DNA of 64,000 bases from CAWDDA01 sp963813345. Its GTDB lineage: Bacteria; Acidobacteriota; Blastocatellia; RBC074. Both the position numbers and the translations under genes were made by a program. Where the stretch lies: contig CAWEYR010000028.1 of NCBI GenBank assembly GCA_963813345.1, positions 248,001 to 312,000 on the forward strand, read 5' to 3'. Under the pieces are notes generated by a model. The model saw only the letters and a program-made list of their open reading frames with translations. It did no database searches and was not told the DNA's origin. How positions within the stretch are numbered: position 1 is the first letter of the stretch; each line of letters begins with the position of its first letter. This document shows positions 19,206-29,800 of the stretch, one piece after another.

Positions 19206-20354
19206 TTACTTCTTTATCAAATCGGCGAGCTGCGCAAAAGGCGTATTGAAAGAAGATGCTAACGAAGGCCTTGCCCTGTCGCGCCTCTCGTCTGCGCCAG
19301 AAACCGCGCCGTCGCTCGAGCTGGCAGGAATGGGATCACCCACTTCTACCTCTGCATTCGCGGGCCGGCCTCCGTCAGTCGCTTCCGTCTCCGCGCCTTG
19401 TGACGCTTCGCCCGGCCGGCGCCGGTATATCGGTCTCTCGAACATCGGCGAAATCCTCGTCCAGTCGCCGGCGGCATGAGGTTCAGAAATCAACCGTTGC
19501 ATTGCCTCAACCTTAGAGTCGAGGTCGTCAAGGTGCGCCACCACCAAAGCCTCAGGTGTCATCGGGAGTTTCGGCGATCCGTGCTCGAGTTTCCCGTGAT
19601 GTGCGAGCAGGATGTGCAGAACCTGTCGCCGCAGCTCGTCAGGAAAGTCTGGGATGTGTGCGATCTGCTCGGAAACCATCATCGTTTCCATAACCAGATG
19701 ACCAATCAGCTGGCCGTCGAGCGTGTAGCCGAACGCGCGTTCGTAGCAAAGCTCGTCAATCTTTCCAAAGTCGTGCAAGACCGCGCCAGTCTCGAGCAGT
19801 TCGACATCCAACCCGGCATAGTGACTCCCGACTTTCCGGCAAAGCTGCATCAGCGAAAGTGAGTGTTCAAGAAGACCCCCAAGATAGGGGTGATGCATCG
19901 TCTTGGCAGCCGGCGCGCGCTTGAACTTTCGGACGGTCGCTTCATCACTGAAAATGTTCTGGAGCAACTGGCGCAGAAACGGATTCTCAAACTCGGCTAT
20001 CCGCGAAGTCAGCTCGGCGAACATGGCTTCGACATCGTGCTTCGTCGTCGGAAAGTAGTGGGCAAGGTCGATCTCGCGCTCTTCGCACGGGCGCATGCGA
20101 TGAATCGCAATCTGAAGATGGTTGCGGTGGATGTTCACCTGCCCTCGGACGAAAACTATATCGTCCTTATCAAAGGTGTTGATGGTGTCCTCAAAATTAT
20201 CCCACCACTGACCGGTGATATCGCCCGTCTTGTCCGAAAGCGTCACAAGAACGAACTGGCCGCCGCTCTTTTTGTTGCGAAGCTCTTTGGACTTCACAAG
20301 GAAGGTTGTACTGACCGTCTGGTTTGCAACCAGATCTCGGATGAACGTTTTCAT
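19206..20354 (-). CDS. YhaM-like 3'-5' exoribonuclease (OB fold plus HD domain)
   Basis: 382 residues. An N-terminal OB fold (about 1-95: FVLVTLSDKTGDITGQWWDN) is followed by an HD-type phosphohydrolase domain (HHPYLGGLLEHSLSLMQLCR, then GAVLHDFGKIDELCYE and LLAHHGKLEHGSPKLPMTPE). This is the layout of YhaM, which degrades RNA and single-stranded DNA from the 3' end. The last 80 residues are low-complexity and probably disordered. It is downstream of the two SurA-like genes on the same strand, separated by a perfect hairpin that overlaps the SurA gene end. Confidence 0.87.
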   Translation of the reverse strand: MKTFIRDLVANQTVSTTFLVKSKELRNKKSGGQFVLVTLSDKTGDITGQWWDNFEDTINTFDKDDIVFVRGQVNIHRNHLQIAIHRMRPCEEREIDLAHYFPTTKHDVEAMFAELTSRIAEFENPFLRQLLQNIFSDEATVRKFKRAPAAKTMHHPYLGGLLEHSLSLMQLCRKVGSHYAGLDVELLETGAVLHDFGKIDELCYERAFGYTLDGQLIGHLVMETMMVSEQIAHIPDFPDELRRQVLHILLAHHGKLEHGSPKLPMTPEALVVAHLDDLDSKVEAMQRLISEPHAAGDWTRISPMFERPIYRRRPGEASQGAETEATDGGRPANAEVEVGDPIPASSSDGAVSGADERRDRARPSLASSFNTPFAQLADLIKK

Positions 20355-20370
20355 TGCAATATTGCGCCAG

Positions 20371-20453
20371 GTATGTTGTACCGCCTTCAGGCGGAATCTT
20401 CCGAGGTAACCTTCGCACGTCCGAAGATTCCGCCTGAAGGCGGTACAACATAC
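20371..20453. repeat. Inverted repeat, family B (GTTGTACCGCCTTCAGGCGG)
   Basis: Perfect 31-bp arms at 20371-20401 and 20423-20453, loop of 21 bases. Each arm holds its own small palindrome, CCGCCTTCAGGCGG. The element overlaps the 3' end of the SurA-like gene so that the protein's last residues are encoded by the hairpin. Related to 31223-31309 and the half-copies near 26845 and 55837. Confidence 0.9.
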
Positions 20454-21598
20454 CCTATGGCTGTTTGGGTGTGGATGCCTTCGAGGCCTTTTCTGCCTCT
20501 TCCTTCTTCTTTTCTCTTCTTCTTCTTCTTCTTCTTGTCGCGATCTTCCGAGTAAGGTACCCGCTTTATTTGCGCGGACTTGATCTTGCTGTTCGCGAGT
20601 TGATACCGCGGATCCACCTCGATAAACGCGTCGCTGCGAAGCTTCTCGAGATACTTGTCCATTTCAGTCGCGCCACGCTCATAGGTGAGTCGCTGCGCTA
20701 CTTCTTCCTGAATCTCTTTGTCATCGAATGACCTGACCTCAGCTTCTTTGCGCTCATCCACGCGAAAGATCGCAAAACCCGGCGTTGGGGTCTCGAGTTT
20801 GATAGGGTCAGTCACGGTCCCCTTTGGCCCGTCACCGATCGCGGTCCTGACTTCATTCGAGAGGTCGGGAAGCTTGATCGCACCGATCACCCCGCCCTTT
20901 TTCCCGAGCTCCTCTTCCGAGTAGCGGCGGGCAAGTGCGGCGAAGTCCGCAACTCCGCTCTTCGCTTGCGACGCTATGTCTTTCGCCTTTGCAAGAGCAC
21001 TCGCTTCGTCCTTACCTGCATTGATGAAGATCCGGCTCAGCGTCAGCTCTCCTGGAACTGAGAAGGCCTGCTTATTCTTCTCGTAGTAATCGCGCTTTTC
21101 TTTTTCCGTTAGTCGGAAAAAGATTTTGCTGAACACCTCGCGGCCACGGACTGCATCTGTCATGAACCGTGTTCTGAGCAGCCGTTTGACTTCGCTTATG
21201 TCGACACCGACCTCGCGCATCTTGACCTCGAGGTCTTCCAGGGATTGAAGGTTGTTATCCTTCATGATCCGCAACAATTGCTGGTTGACCTGCGGCTCGA
21301 CATCAACCGAGAGCTCTTTCCCTCTCTGAACAAGCAACTCGGAATCGATCAGCTGATCAAGAATCATCGGCTTGATTTCGTTGAACTGCTTTTCGAGCTC
21401 TGCGTCCTTCAGTCCCCGCTGCTTAAGATCATCAAGCAGTTCCTGTTGAGCCCTTTCATAAGCGGACTTCAGAATGACTGCCCCGTTGACTCGGGCCACG
21501 ACCGCATCGACGACCTTGGCCTCACCTTCCTGTGCTCTTGCCGCACCACTAAGAATGGTTGCCAATGCACAGATCATCAAAATACGAAAAAACTTCAT
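20387..21598 (-). CDS. SurA-like periplasmic peptidyl-prolyl isomerase
   Basis: 404 residues with a signal peptide (MKFFRILMICALATILSGAA). A SurA N-terminal chaperone domain (VVARVNGAVILKSAYERAQQ, then PMILDQLIDSELLVQRGKEL) precedes one parvulin domain (GELTLSRIFINAGKDEASAL, then ARRYSEEELGKKGGVIGAIK). It would help fold outer-membrane proteins such as the Oar-like receptor. ATG at 21598 is preferred to 21616 because GGAGG lies between them. The C-terminus is odd: a Lys run, then roughly 20 residues (from YVVPPSGGIFG) encoded by the family B hairpin, as though the repeat had replaced the original stop. Confidence 0.87.
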   Translation of the reverse strand: MKFFRILMICALATILSGAARAQEGEAKVVDAVVARVNGAVILKSAYERAQQELLDDLKQRGLKDAELEKQFNEIKPMILDQLIDSELLVQRGKELSVDVEPQVNQQLLRIMKDNNLQSLEDLEVKMREVGVDISEVKRLLRTRFMTDAVRGREVFSKIFFRLTEKEKRDYYEKNKQAFSVPGELTLSRIFINAGKDEASALAKAKDIASQAKSGVADFAALARRYSEEELGKKGGVIGAIKLPDLSNEVRTAIGDGPKGTVTDPIKLETPTPGFAIFRVDERKEAEVRSFDDKEIQEEVAQRLTYERGATEMDKYLEKLRSDAFIEVDPRYQLANSKIKSAQIKRVPYSEDRDKKKKKKKRKEEGRGRKGLEGIHTQTAIGYVVPPSGGIFGRAKVTSEDSA

Positions 21599-21621
21599 TA
21601 ACAAATCCTCCAGCAAGCCCC

Positions 21622-21680
21622 ACGTGCCCTGCAGGCTAAAGCCTGAACTCCGTACTCAGCACCCAGCACTCAGCACTTTC
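21622..21680. repeat. Half-copy of family A plus GTGCTGAG units
   Basis: GCAGGCTAAAGCCTGAACTC, followed by ACTCAGCACCCAGCACTCAG. The core CAGGCTAAAGCCTG keeps the self-complementary form of the family core (CAAGCTAAAGCTTG) with paired changes. Lies between the two SurA-like genes. Confidence 0.6.
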
Positions 21681-21686
21681 TTTATT

Positions 21687-22684
21687 CTACCCTTCTGTCC
21701 TTGCCTGCTTCAGATTGCCGTTGTAACTGAAGCCAAGCCGATCGAAAAAGATCTTGATCCTGGCGGCTGTCATTGCACGTTCGTTATACGCATCGATCAG
21801 TGCCTGATTCTTTGTCCGTAAGTATCTCTTCTTCGATCTGTGATTTTACCTTTTCTAACGGCAAAGGCTCTGCCCGTGCCTCGAGACGAAATATGTGAAA
21901 ACCGTAGTTCGATTTCACGACCTTACTGATCGAGCCTACCTTTAACGGCGTGATCGACGTCTTCAAGCACTGCCGGGAGCTGTTGGGTCGCATAGAACAT
22001 AAGCCCACCGTTGTCTGCACTGGGAGCGCTCGAATGCTGACGTGCAAGAGTCGCAAAATCATCCGGCTTGCGCAGCGCCTCCGTGTGTACTTTCCCGGCT
22101 TCATCCTCGGTATCGACTCTTATCTCGCGCACATAGAAACCATTTGCCTGCTGGTATTTGGCCGAATTCTGCTGATAATACGTTCTCGATCTCTTCGGGA
22201 GTCACCACTACGCCCTTGATCACCTCCGTCCGGTAGTACTTCAGTGTCAGCAGATCATTCGCAATCTCGGCGCGACGTTCGGTGCTCGCAAGGGTCGCCG
22301 GTGACGGCTCGCTTCCTTCTGTTCGCGTCTGCTGCCGCTGCTCTTCGATGACGCGACCCACCTCGTCCTCTGATGCATTCATACCTTTGCTTCGAGCTTC
22401 GTGAACGACCAGCTGCCTGAGCACGAATGCATCGAAAAGACCGCTCCGCAGCTTGTCCTTATCCCCCTGGTTTTCGAGGCTCTGCGGATAAAAGTCCGAT
22501 AGCCTGGCCTTCACAAAGCGCTCAAACGCAGCCAGATGTTCTGGCGCACCGTTTATTTCAACGATGATAGGCGAATTATCCGGAGACTCAGCAGGTGGGC
22601 GACTCGCCTGAGGCGTACAGTCTTGCAGCCTGCTGCCATGCCGAACAGAAGAATCACGGGTAAGACTGAAGACCTGTTCAACAT
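21687..22684 (-). pseudogene. Second SurA/PrsA-like lipoprotein isomerase, about four frameshifts
   Basis: Pieced together, about 330 residues. The start ATG at 22684 gives a lipoprotein signal (NRSSVLPVILLFGMAAGCKT) before a first shift near 22625; then IIVEINGAPEHLAAFERFVK and the chaperone-like region to VVVTPEEIENV, a shift near 22178 (YQQNSAKYQQANGFYVREIR), another near 21950, and the parvulin end VKSNYGFHIFRLEARAEPLP; a last shift near 21810 leads to AYNERAMTAARIKIFFDRLG and a stop at 21687. It is upstream of the intact SurA-like gene, so probably a tandem pair. Four breaks in one gene suggest decay or locally poor sequence. Confidence 0.72.
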
Positions 22685-22870
22685 TAGTATCTGAGGACAA
22701 AACTTGAGGGTCAACACTAGATTTTACGACGTCATGACCACGCTCGCAAGAACACCGAGGTCACGTCGAGTCTATTTCTTTGAAAGAAAGCGGCGACAAA
22801 CCGCCCGTAAACGGCCTGCACTCCATAAGAACGCTTGAACTCGCGGCCTTTGACCCATTATTTATTGATA

Positions 22871-24127
22871 ATGATGACCGACCTACCGCACCCCCGCCCA
22901 CTCGAAGGGGTCACTGTACTGGATCTCACGATTGCCCTGGCCGGCCCTTATGCGACGCTGCTTCTGGCGGGCCTCGGCGCGCGCGTGATCAAGCTTGAAA
23001 ATCCTCTAATGGGCGACCCGGCGCGCAGCAACGCCCCTTACCTTGGACGTAACGGAGCGACCCTTGTTCGTCAGGCAGATGATGATGTCTCTGTGTCTAC
23101 CCTCAATCGGATGCGCAACAAGCTTGGGATCACACTCAATCTGAAACACCCGGAAGCGCGCGCCGTTTATGCTGACCTCGTGAAACAGTCAGACGTGGTT
23201 TGCGAGAATTTCAGCCGTGGAACACTCGATCGCCTGGGTGTTGGATATAGCTTCGTTCGCGAGATGAATCCGCGGGCGGTCTATTGTGCACTCACCGGAT
23301 TTGGCAGTGACGGCGAGCCGTCTCCTGGTACTGGCAAGGCAATGGACACGATCATTCAGGCGCTCTGCGGTTCGATGCAGACTTCAGGTGCTCCAGGCGA
23401 TCCTCCTGTTCGTGCGGGTGTGCCCTTTGCCGATATGATCACGCCGCTGTTTGCCGTGATCGGAGTGCTTGCTGCGCTGCGAATGGCGGAGGCGACCGGA
23501 ACGGGACAGTTTGTAGACGTCTCGATGCTCGGCGCCATGACTTCGCTCGTAGCTGGAGAACCTTTCGACGTCCTTGAACGGCTTGGCGTTCCAACGCGTA
23601 CGGGCCAGACTGTGCCTCGCCTGGCTCCATTCGGAATTTACACGGCACTTGATGGATTCATAGCGATCTGTGCTCCAACCGATATCTTTGCGAATGGTCT
23701 CTTTGAAGCTATGGAGCAGCCCGAACTGATGAGGGATGCACGCTTTGCGACACGGGATCTGCGAGTAAAAAACGTGACGGAGATCGATACGCTCGTGGAA
23801 ACCTGGACGCGAAAGCAGACGATCGCCGAGTTGATAGCGCGCCTGGACGCCTCCGGAGTTCCTTCCGCCGAAGTTCGTGACCCCCGTTCAGCTGTGCGTG
23901 ACCCGCGAGTAGTAGCGCGAGAAGAGACGATGCCACTCGAGCACCCGAAATATGGCCACGTTGACGATGTGTACGGGACCGGGTTGCCGATACGCTTTTC
24001 GGCCGCGAAAACCGGGTTCGAGCACCCTGCGCCTGAGATGGGCGAGCATAACGATCAAGTTTACGGTGAACTTCTTGGTTACTCACGGACGCGGATTCAG
24101 GAGTTGCGCGACGACGGTGTGATTTAG
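22871..24127 (+). CDS. Class III CoA-transferase (CaiB/BaiF family)
   Basis: About 418 residues. RPLEGVTVLDLTIALAGPYA and GLGARVIKLENPLMGDPARS are the N-terminal hallmarks; LNRMRNKLGITLNLKHPEAR, DVVCENFSRGTLDRLGVGY and FGSDGEPSPGTGKAMDTIIQ follow, the last including the Asp that forms the acyl-anhydride. These enzymes move CoA between carboxylic acids such as carnitine, formate/oxalate or succinate/benzylsuccinate; the substrate cannot be read from sequence. Start is the first of two adjacent ATGs (22871, 22874); no clear ribosome site. Neighbours do not suggest a pathway. Confidence 0.85.
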   Translation: MMTDLPHPRPLEGVTVLDLTIALAGPYATLLLAGLGARVIKLENPLMGDPARSNAPYLGRNGATLVRQADDDVSVSTLNRMRNKLGITLNLKHPEARAVYADLVKQSDVVCENFSRGTLDRLGVGYSFVREMNPRAVYCALTGFGSDGEPSPGTGKAMDTIIQALCGSMQTSGAPGDPPVRAGVPFADMITPLFAVIGVLAALRMAEATGTGQFVDVSMLGAMTSLVAGEPFDVLERLGVPTRTGQTVPRLAPFGIYTALDGFIAICAPTDIFANGLFEAMEQPELMRDARFATRDLRVKNVTEIDTLVETWTRKQTIAELIARLDASGVPSAEVRDPRSAVRDPRVVAREETMPLEHPKYGHVDDVYGTGLPIRFSAAKTGFEHPAPEMGEHNDQVYGELLGYSRTRIQELRDDGVI

Positions 24128-24128
24128 G

Positions 24129-24293
24129 AATGAAGTTCAAGCGTTCGGAGAAAGCCGCAGACGTGAACACACGAGAGAGAAGACACGGAAAGACACGGAA
24201 TTGATTCTTGAGATTCTCTGCGTCTGTCTCCGTGCTCTCTCGCGTGACTTCTTCGTGTGTTCTGCTGTGAGGCTTCTGAACGCTTGAACTCTA
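24129..24293. repeat. Imperfect inverted repeat, family D-like
   Basis: Outer arms GAAGTTCAAGCGTTCGGAG and CTTCTGAACGCTTGAACTC enclose GAACACACGAGAGAGAAGAC and its near complement CTCTCTCGCGTGACTTCTTC. It resembles the CACGGAA repeats at 54163 and 56931. It fills the gap between the CoA-transferase and the permease. Confidence 0.6.
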
Positions 24294-24306
24294 ATCAAGG
24301 GAGACT

Positions 24307-26781
24307 ATGGAAAATCTGTTGCGGGACCTTCGTTTTGGCGTACGCATGCTTCTCAAGCATCCCGGGTTTACGGCGGTAGCAGTATTGTCGCTTGCCATCG
24401 GCATCGGAGCCAACAGTGCGATTTTCAGTGTAGTCAACGCACTCATGCTTCGTCCGCTGCCTTACGCGAACGCTGAGCGCCTCGCGATACTGTGGAGTCG
24501 CTCACCTGGACTCAACATAGACCAGGATTGGTTCTCACCCGGGCAATACCTCGATGTCAAAACCGGAAACACGGTTTTCGATCAGACGGCGGTCTCGATC
24601 GGAGGCAGCTACAACCTTACCGGTCAGGGCGGACCGGAACACGTAGATGCCGCGCGGGTTTCATCGTCCTTTTTCCCGCTGATCGGCACCAACGCCATCT
24701 TTGGTCGTTTGTTCCAGGCCGAGGACGATGTTCCAGGCAGAGGACTGACGGCAATCTTGAGTCACGGTTTCTGGCAGCGAAGGTTCGGCTCGGACCCAGG
24801 GGTCATTGGAAAGTCGCTCAATCTGAGCGGCAACAACGTTGAGATCATCGGCGTATTGCCGCCGGGCTTCGCGTTGACAAGACAGGTTATGCCAACGGTT
24901 AACGCGATCGAGCGCGCTGACATCTTTCTGCCATTACCGCTCGGCGATGCTGCACGAGCAAATCGAGCAAACGAGGACTTCAACATTCTCGCCCGGTTGA
25001 AGCCTGGAATCAGCCTCACCCAGGCGCAGGCTGACATGGACGTGATCGCTGCACGGATGAAGCAACAATATCCCGCCAACTATCCTCCAACTGGCGGTCT
25101 GACAATCAGCGTCGTGCCGTTACGCAAACAAGTTGTAGGCGAGACAGATTTCATCGCGCTCGTGCTCTTCGGCGCAGTTGGTCTGGTGCTGCTGATAGCG
25201 TGCGCGAACGTTGCGAATCTCCTTCTATCGCACGCCGCAATCAGAAGCAGAGAATCTGCGATTCGCACTGCAGTCGGTGCGAGCCGGTACCGTCTGATTC
25301 GCCAGTTGTTGACAGAAAGCGTGTTGCTCGGCGTTCTTGGTGGAGTTGCGGGCGTGATTGTCGCGGTTCTTGCGATCAAAGGTTTGAAAGCATTCGGCCC
25401 TGCAAATCTTCCACGACTCAATGAGATCGGAATTGATGTCCGGGTCCTTGGATTCACGTTCTTCATTACGTTTCTTACTGCGATCATTTTCGGGTTAGCT
25501 CCGGCACTGCGCGCGTCGCGGATCGATCTCAATGAGGCTCTCAAAGAAGGAGGACGAACCGCGGGAGGAAGTGGTAGTGGAGGGCGCGGCAGCAGACACC
25601 TTACGAGCAAGCTTCTCGTGATTTCAGAAGTTGCTTTATCGCTGGTGCTCCTTCTTGGCGCAGGCCTTCTGATTCGCAGCTACCAGCGAATCGGGAACGC
25701 GCGGCTTGGATTCGACGCGCAGAATGTCCTCGCGATGCGTCTTTCGCTTCCCGCCGCCAAATACGCCACACCGGAAACGGTGGCAACTTTTTACCATCAG
25801 GTCAGCGACAAGATTCAATCTGTTCCGGGAATAGAAGCTGTCGGAACTACATATTCTCTTCCTATGAGCTCCGTCGCGTTTGCGTGGGAGCCCATTGCAG
25901 TAGAAGGGTACGTACCGAAGGTTGCTCACGAGACAATCATTTCGAACGTGCGCATTGTCAGTCCAGGCTACTTCCCTGCTATGCGCGTTTCGCTGGTTGA
26001 AGGTCGTTACTTTACAGATCAGGATAGGAAAGGAGAGCTTGAAACCGCAATTGTCGACGAGGCGTTCGCAGCAAAGTTCTGGCCGGGTCAAAGCCCGATC
26101 GGACGGAGGCTGAAACGCGGTTCGAGCGAAACCTGGCGAACGGTTATCGGCGTCATCAGCGACGCAAAGGAATACAGCTCAGAGAAGGAGCCGCCGATCA
26201 CGGTCTACTATCCCGCATTCCAGCTCAACCCGAGGAGCATGTATCTGGTCGCGCGGACTACGGCCGATCCGGCCAATCCGGATGGAATGGCCGGTTCGAT
26301 TACTCGCGCAATTCAGGAAGTGGACCCGGAGATGCCGGTCTTCGACGTCGGTTCGATGGAGGAAAGGCTCTACGATTTTCTGGCTCCGCAGCGGTTTTCG
26401 ATGACGTTGCTCGGAGTCTTTGCGCTCGTTGCTCTCATACTCGCGTCGATCGGAATCTATGGTGTGATGGCTAATTCCGTCAGCCACCGTACGCACGAGA
26501 TTGGAATTCGCATGGCACTGGGAGCCCGGCCCGGCGACGTTCTTCGGCTCGTCGTGCGACAAGGCATGACATTAGTTGTTATTGGTACTGCAATCGGTGT
26601 CATTGCCGCTCTTGCTATGTCACGCGTAATGCAAAGCCTGCTTTACGGAGTAACGGCCACCGATCCGGTGACACTTGCGGCGGTGGCTGTCATTCTTGCG
26701 CTGGTGGCACTGGTCGCCTGCTATCTTCCGGCGAAACGAGCAGCGAAAGTCGATCCGATGGTCGCACTCAGAACAGAATGA
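24307..26781 (+). CDS. MacB/FtsX-type ABC transporter permease
   Basis: 824 residues. Starts with the acidobacterial-type leader LLRDLRFGVRMLLKHPGFTA before the first membrane helix, then a MacB periplasmic core domain, an FtsX three-helix block (about 285-405: LVLFGAVGLVLLIACANVAN), a second periplasmic domain, and the final FtsX block (SMTLLGVFALVALILASIGI, then VIGVIAALAMSRVMQSLLYG). No ATPase gene is adjacent, as is common for these proteins in Acidobacteriota, where many paralogues occur. AGGGAG precedes the ATG. Export substrate unknown; peptides, lipids or antibiotics are possible. Confidence 0.88.
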   Translation: MENLLRDLRFGVRMLLKHPGFTAVAVLSLAIGIGANSAIFSVVNALMLRPLPYANAERLAILWSRSPGLNIDQDWFSPGQYLDVKTGNTVFDQTAVSIGGSYNLTGQGGPEHVDAARVSSSFFPLIGTNAIFGRLFQAEDDVPGRGLTAILSHGFWQRRFGSDPGVIGKSLNLSGNNVEIIGVLPPGFALTRQVMPTVNAIERADIFLPLPLGDAARANRANEDFNILARLKPGISLTQAQADMDVIAARMKQQYPANYPPTGGLTISVVPLRKQVVGETDFIALVLFGAVGLVLLIACANVANLLLSHAAIRSRESAIRTAVGASRYRLIRQLLTESVLLGVLGGVAGVIVAVLAIKGLKAFGPANLPRLNEIGIDVRVLGFTFFITFLTAIIFGLAPALRASRIDLNEALKEGGRTAGGSGSGGRGSRHLTSKLLVISEVALSLVLLLGAGLLIRSYQRIGNARLGFDAQNVLAMRLSLPAAKYATPETVATFYHQVSDKIQSVPGIEAVGTTYSLPMSSVAFAWEPIAVEGYVPKVAHETIISNVRIVSPGYFPAMRVSLVEGRYFTDQDRKGELETAIVDEAFAAKFWPGQSPIGRRLKRGSSETWRTVIGVISDAKEYSSEKEPPITVYYPAFQLNPRSMYLVARTTADPANPDGMAGSITRAIQEVDPEMPVFDVGSMEERLYDFLAPQRFSMTLLGVFALVALILASIGIYGVMANSVSHRTHEIGIRMALGARPGDVLRLVVRQGMTLVVIGTAIGVIAALAMSRVMQSLLYGVTATDPVTLAAVAVILALVALVACYLPAKRAAKVDPMVALRTE

Positions 26782-26844
26782 GACATCGAGCATTTGGAGT
26801 GCGCGGCTCAGCCGTGATGAACGGATCACTCGGCGGAGACTAAA

Positions 26845-26893
26845 GCGGTGGAAGCCGCCTTCGGCGACCTTCCTACCGTAAAGCCGGTACAAC
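26845..26893. repeat. Degenerate family B half-element
   Basis: AAGCCGCCTTCGGCGACCTT and ACCGTAAAGCCGGTACAACT resemble one decayed family B copy. Located between the convergent permease and mfd stops. Confidence 0.4.
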
Positions 26894-29800
26894 TTACGAG
26901 GTGAGTTCACTCAACAGCAGCTGTATCGCCTTCATGACTCGTTCGTCATCGAGCACATCACCGTCAGTGCTGATTCGCAGCTTGATGTTGCCTCCAGCGG
27001 AAACTCCTGCTCCTCCTACCTTTTCGAGCAGCTTTACGAGCCGCTCAGGCGGAATCTTATGCCTCTCATCCAGTTTTATCGCGAGCACTTCGCCGCTGCG
27101 ATCGATCGAAACAATTCCCAGCCTCACGGCCTCGCGCCGCACGCGCGCATATGCAAAGAGATTGTTTACACTCTCTGGAATGCGTCCGTAGCGATCCGCA
27201 ATCTCTTCGCGAATCCGCTCCAGTTCTTCATCTGAACGTGCTGAGGCAATTCTCTTGTATGTGCGCAAGCGCTGACCTGTGTCGGAGATGTATTCATCCG
27301 GAATACGCGTCTCAATTCCAAGATTGAGTTGTGTGCTCACCTCTTCGACTATATCTTCGCCTCTCAGCTCTGCCACCGTTCGTTCAAGCATCTGGCAGTA
27401 AAGATCGAATCCGATCGCATCGATGTGCCCGGATTGCTGCCCGCCAAGAAGGTTGCCGGCGCCGCGCAACTCGAGATCGAGTGCCGCAATGCGAAAGCCT
27501 GCACCGAGATCGGAAAACTCCCTGATGGCTGCAAGCCGCCTCCGCGCGAGCGGCGTCAATTCCTGGTCAGTCGGGATCAACAAATACGAATAAGCGCGGC
27601 GGTTCGAACGGCCGACTCGTCCCCGCAACTGGTAGAGTTGGGCGAGGCCATAGTTGTCAGCACGGTTGATGATCATCGTATTCGCTCGCGGAATGTCGAT
27701 GCCATTCTCGATGATTGTTGTCGCTACCAGCACGTCGTACTTGTATGCGATAAAGTCGAGCATCGCCTGCTCCATCTCTTTCTCGCCCATCTGTCCATGC
27801 GCCACCACTACGCGCGCTTCAGGGACGATCCGTTTGACGAGATCCGCGATTGAAAAGATCGACTCGACGCGGTTGTGAACAAAAAACACCTGTCCCTGAC
27901 GCTGGAGCTCGAGCTCGATGGCGCTACGGATGACATGCTCAGAGAACGCAACCACATTGGTCTGGATCGCGAGTCGATCTCGCGGAGGAGTCTCGATCAC
28001 CGACATATCTCTGAGTCCCATGAGCGACATGTTGAGCGTCCGTGGGATGGGCGTTGCACTCAGCGTGAGAACGTCGACGCGCTTCTTCAACTGTTTGAGC
28101 CGCTCTTTGTGAGCAACGCCAAATCGCTGCTCTTCGTCGACGACCAGAAGACCAAGGTCTTTGAATTGGAGGTCCTTTGAAAGAATGCGGTGCGTGCCGA
28201 TAACGATATCGACGCCGCCCGCCGCTACCGCGGCAACAACTTCCTTTTGCTCTTTCGGCGAACGAAAGCGCGACAGAAGATCGATCGAGACGGGAAACGC
28301 TGCAAATCGCGAGCGGAAAGTCTGATGGTGCTGATATGCCAGCACAGTCGTCGGAGCGAGCAGCGCGACCTGCCTTCCGTCCATCACTGCTTTGAATGCG
28401 GCACGCATCGCCACCTCGGTCTTGCCATAGCCCACATCGCCGCACAACAGGCGATCCATAGGTCGCGGCTCTTCCATGTCGCGCTTCATGTCTACAATCG
28501 CTGCACGCTGGTCAACAGTCAGCTCGTAAGGGAACGTGTCTTCAAACTCGCGCTGCCAGGGGCTGTCACCACTGAAGGCATAACCTGGGACAAGCTTTCG
28601 TTCGGCATAGAGTCTCAACAGCTCCTCGGCCATGTCGCGCATGGCTCTCCTGGCGCGCGCCTTTGTCTTCTGCCATCCGATCCCTCCAAGCCGGTCGAGT
28701 GCTGGCGAATGCTCTTCACCGCCCGAATACTTCTGCACCAGGTCAAGCCGCTCTACCGGAACATAAAGACGTGCGCTGTCGGCATACGTAAGCAGCATGA
28801 ATTCGCGCTTGCCGTCAGTTTCGTTCGTCTTTGCTGCGCCAGTCAGTTTGGCGTAGGTCTCGGCAGGGGTAAGCGGCCCTTCTCGCGCAAGTTGGATCAA
28901 TCCCTGAAACTTGCCGATGCCGTGATCAATATGGACGACATAATCACCAATCTTGAGATCGCGAAAGTCCGATAGAAATGCAGACTTCCGAAAGCTCTGC
29001 TTGATGCGCGGCTGCTCTACTGTGGTGGGCTCGTCAAAGACATCGCGCTCGGTGTAAACGACAAGCCCCGCGTCGGGAAGCGCAAAGCCAACCGATACAT
29101 CACCGAGAGCAAGCTGAACGCGACTTTGAGTTTCACTGCTCTCGCCCGTCTTGCTCTGAGCGATCGAGACCTGAGCGACACCGTATTCGTGGAGTACTTC
29201 GCTGAGACGATCGATAGCTCCGGATGCAGGCAGCAGAAAAACAGTTTGGACGCGCTCGCTATCTTCACTGGCCAGCTCGCCAGCAAGATCTTTGAGTCTT
29301 CCGTGCCAGCGTCTTACCGGGCGCGAGCGGATAGAAGTCTCAACTGAGCGCGCTTCTGGTGGAAAAAGAAACAGAGGTTGAGTGCCTCCAACCTCCTCGA
29401 GACTCAGGTCCTCTTCAACTGAAAGTGCCGCGCCACCCAGAAGCCGCAACTCGACTCGTTGCATCGCGGCGATTCGTTTCCGAACCTCATCTGCCGTGAG
29501 GAAGAGGTGATCGGGTCTGAGTGCAAGCTCGTCGGCAGCCTCAGCACGTTCGTGGTCACGATAGAGGGTTTCATAGGTGGTTTTCACACGCTTCTCTATC
29601 TCGCCTGGCTCGTCAACGATCAGAAGCGAATCGCCGAGATAGTCAAAGACGGAGCTTTCGAGCGGATGGAGCAAGGGCATCAGATGTTCCCATCCCGGGA
29701 AGGGTTCACCATCCTCGGCTGGAAGAAGCCGGTCGCGAAGCGCACGGTCGTAGCGTTCATCGCTCCAGTGCTCGCGTGCGGCGCGTGCCCAGTTGCGGAA

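Noticed and set aside
24129..24293. Insertion sequence remnant
   Set aside because: No transposase coding remains and the structure fits the hairpin repeat families.
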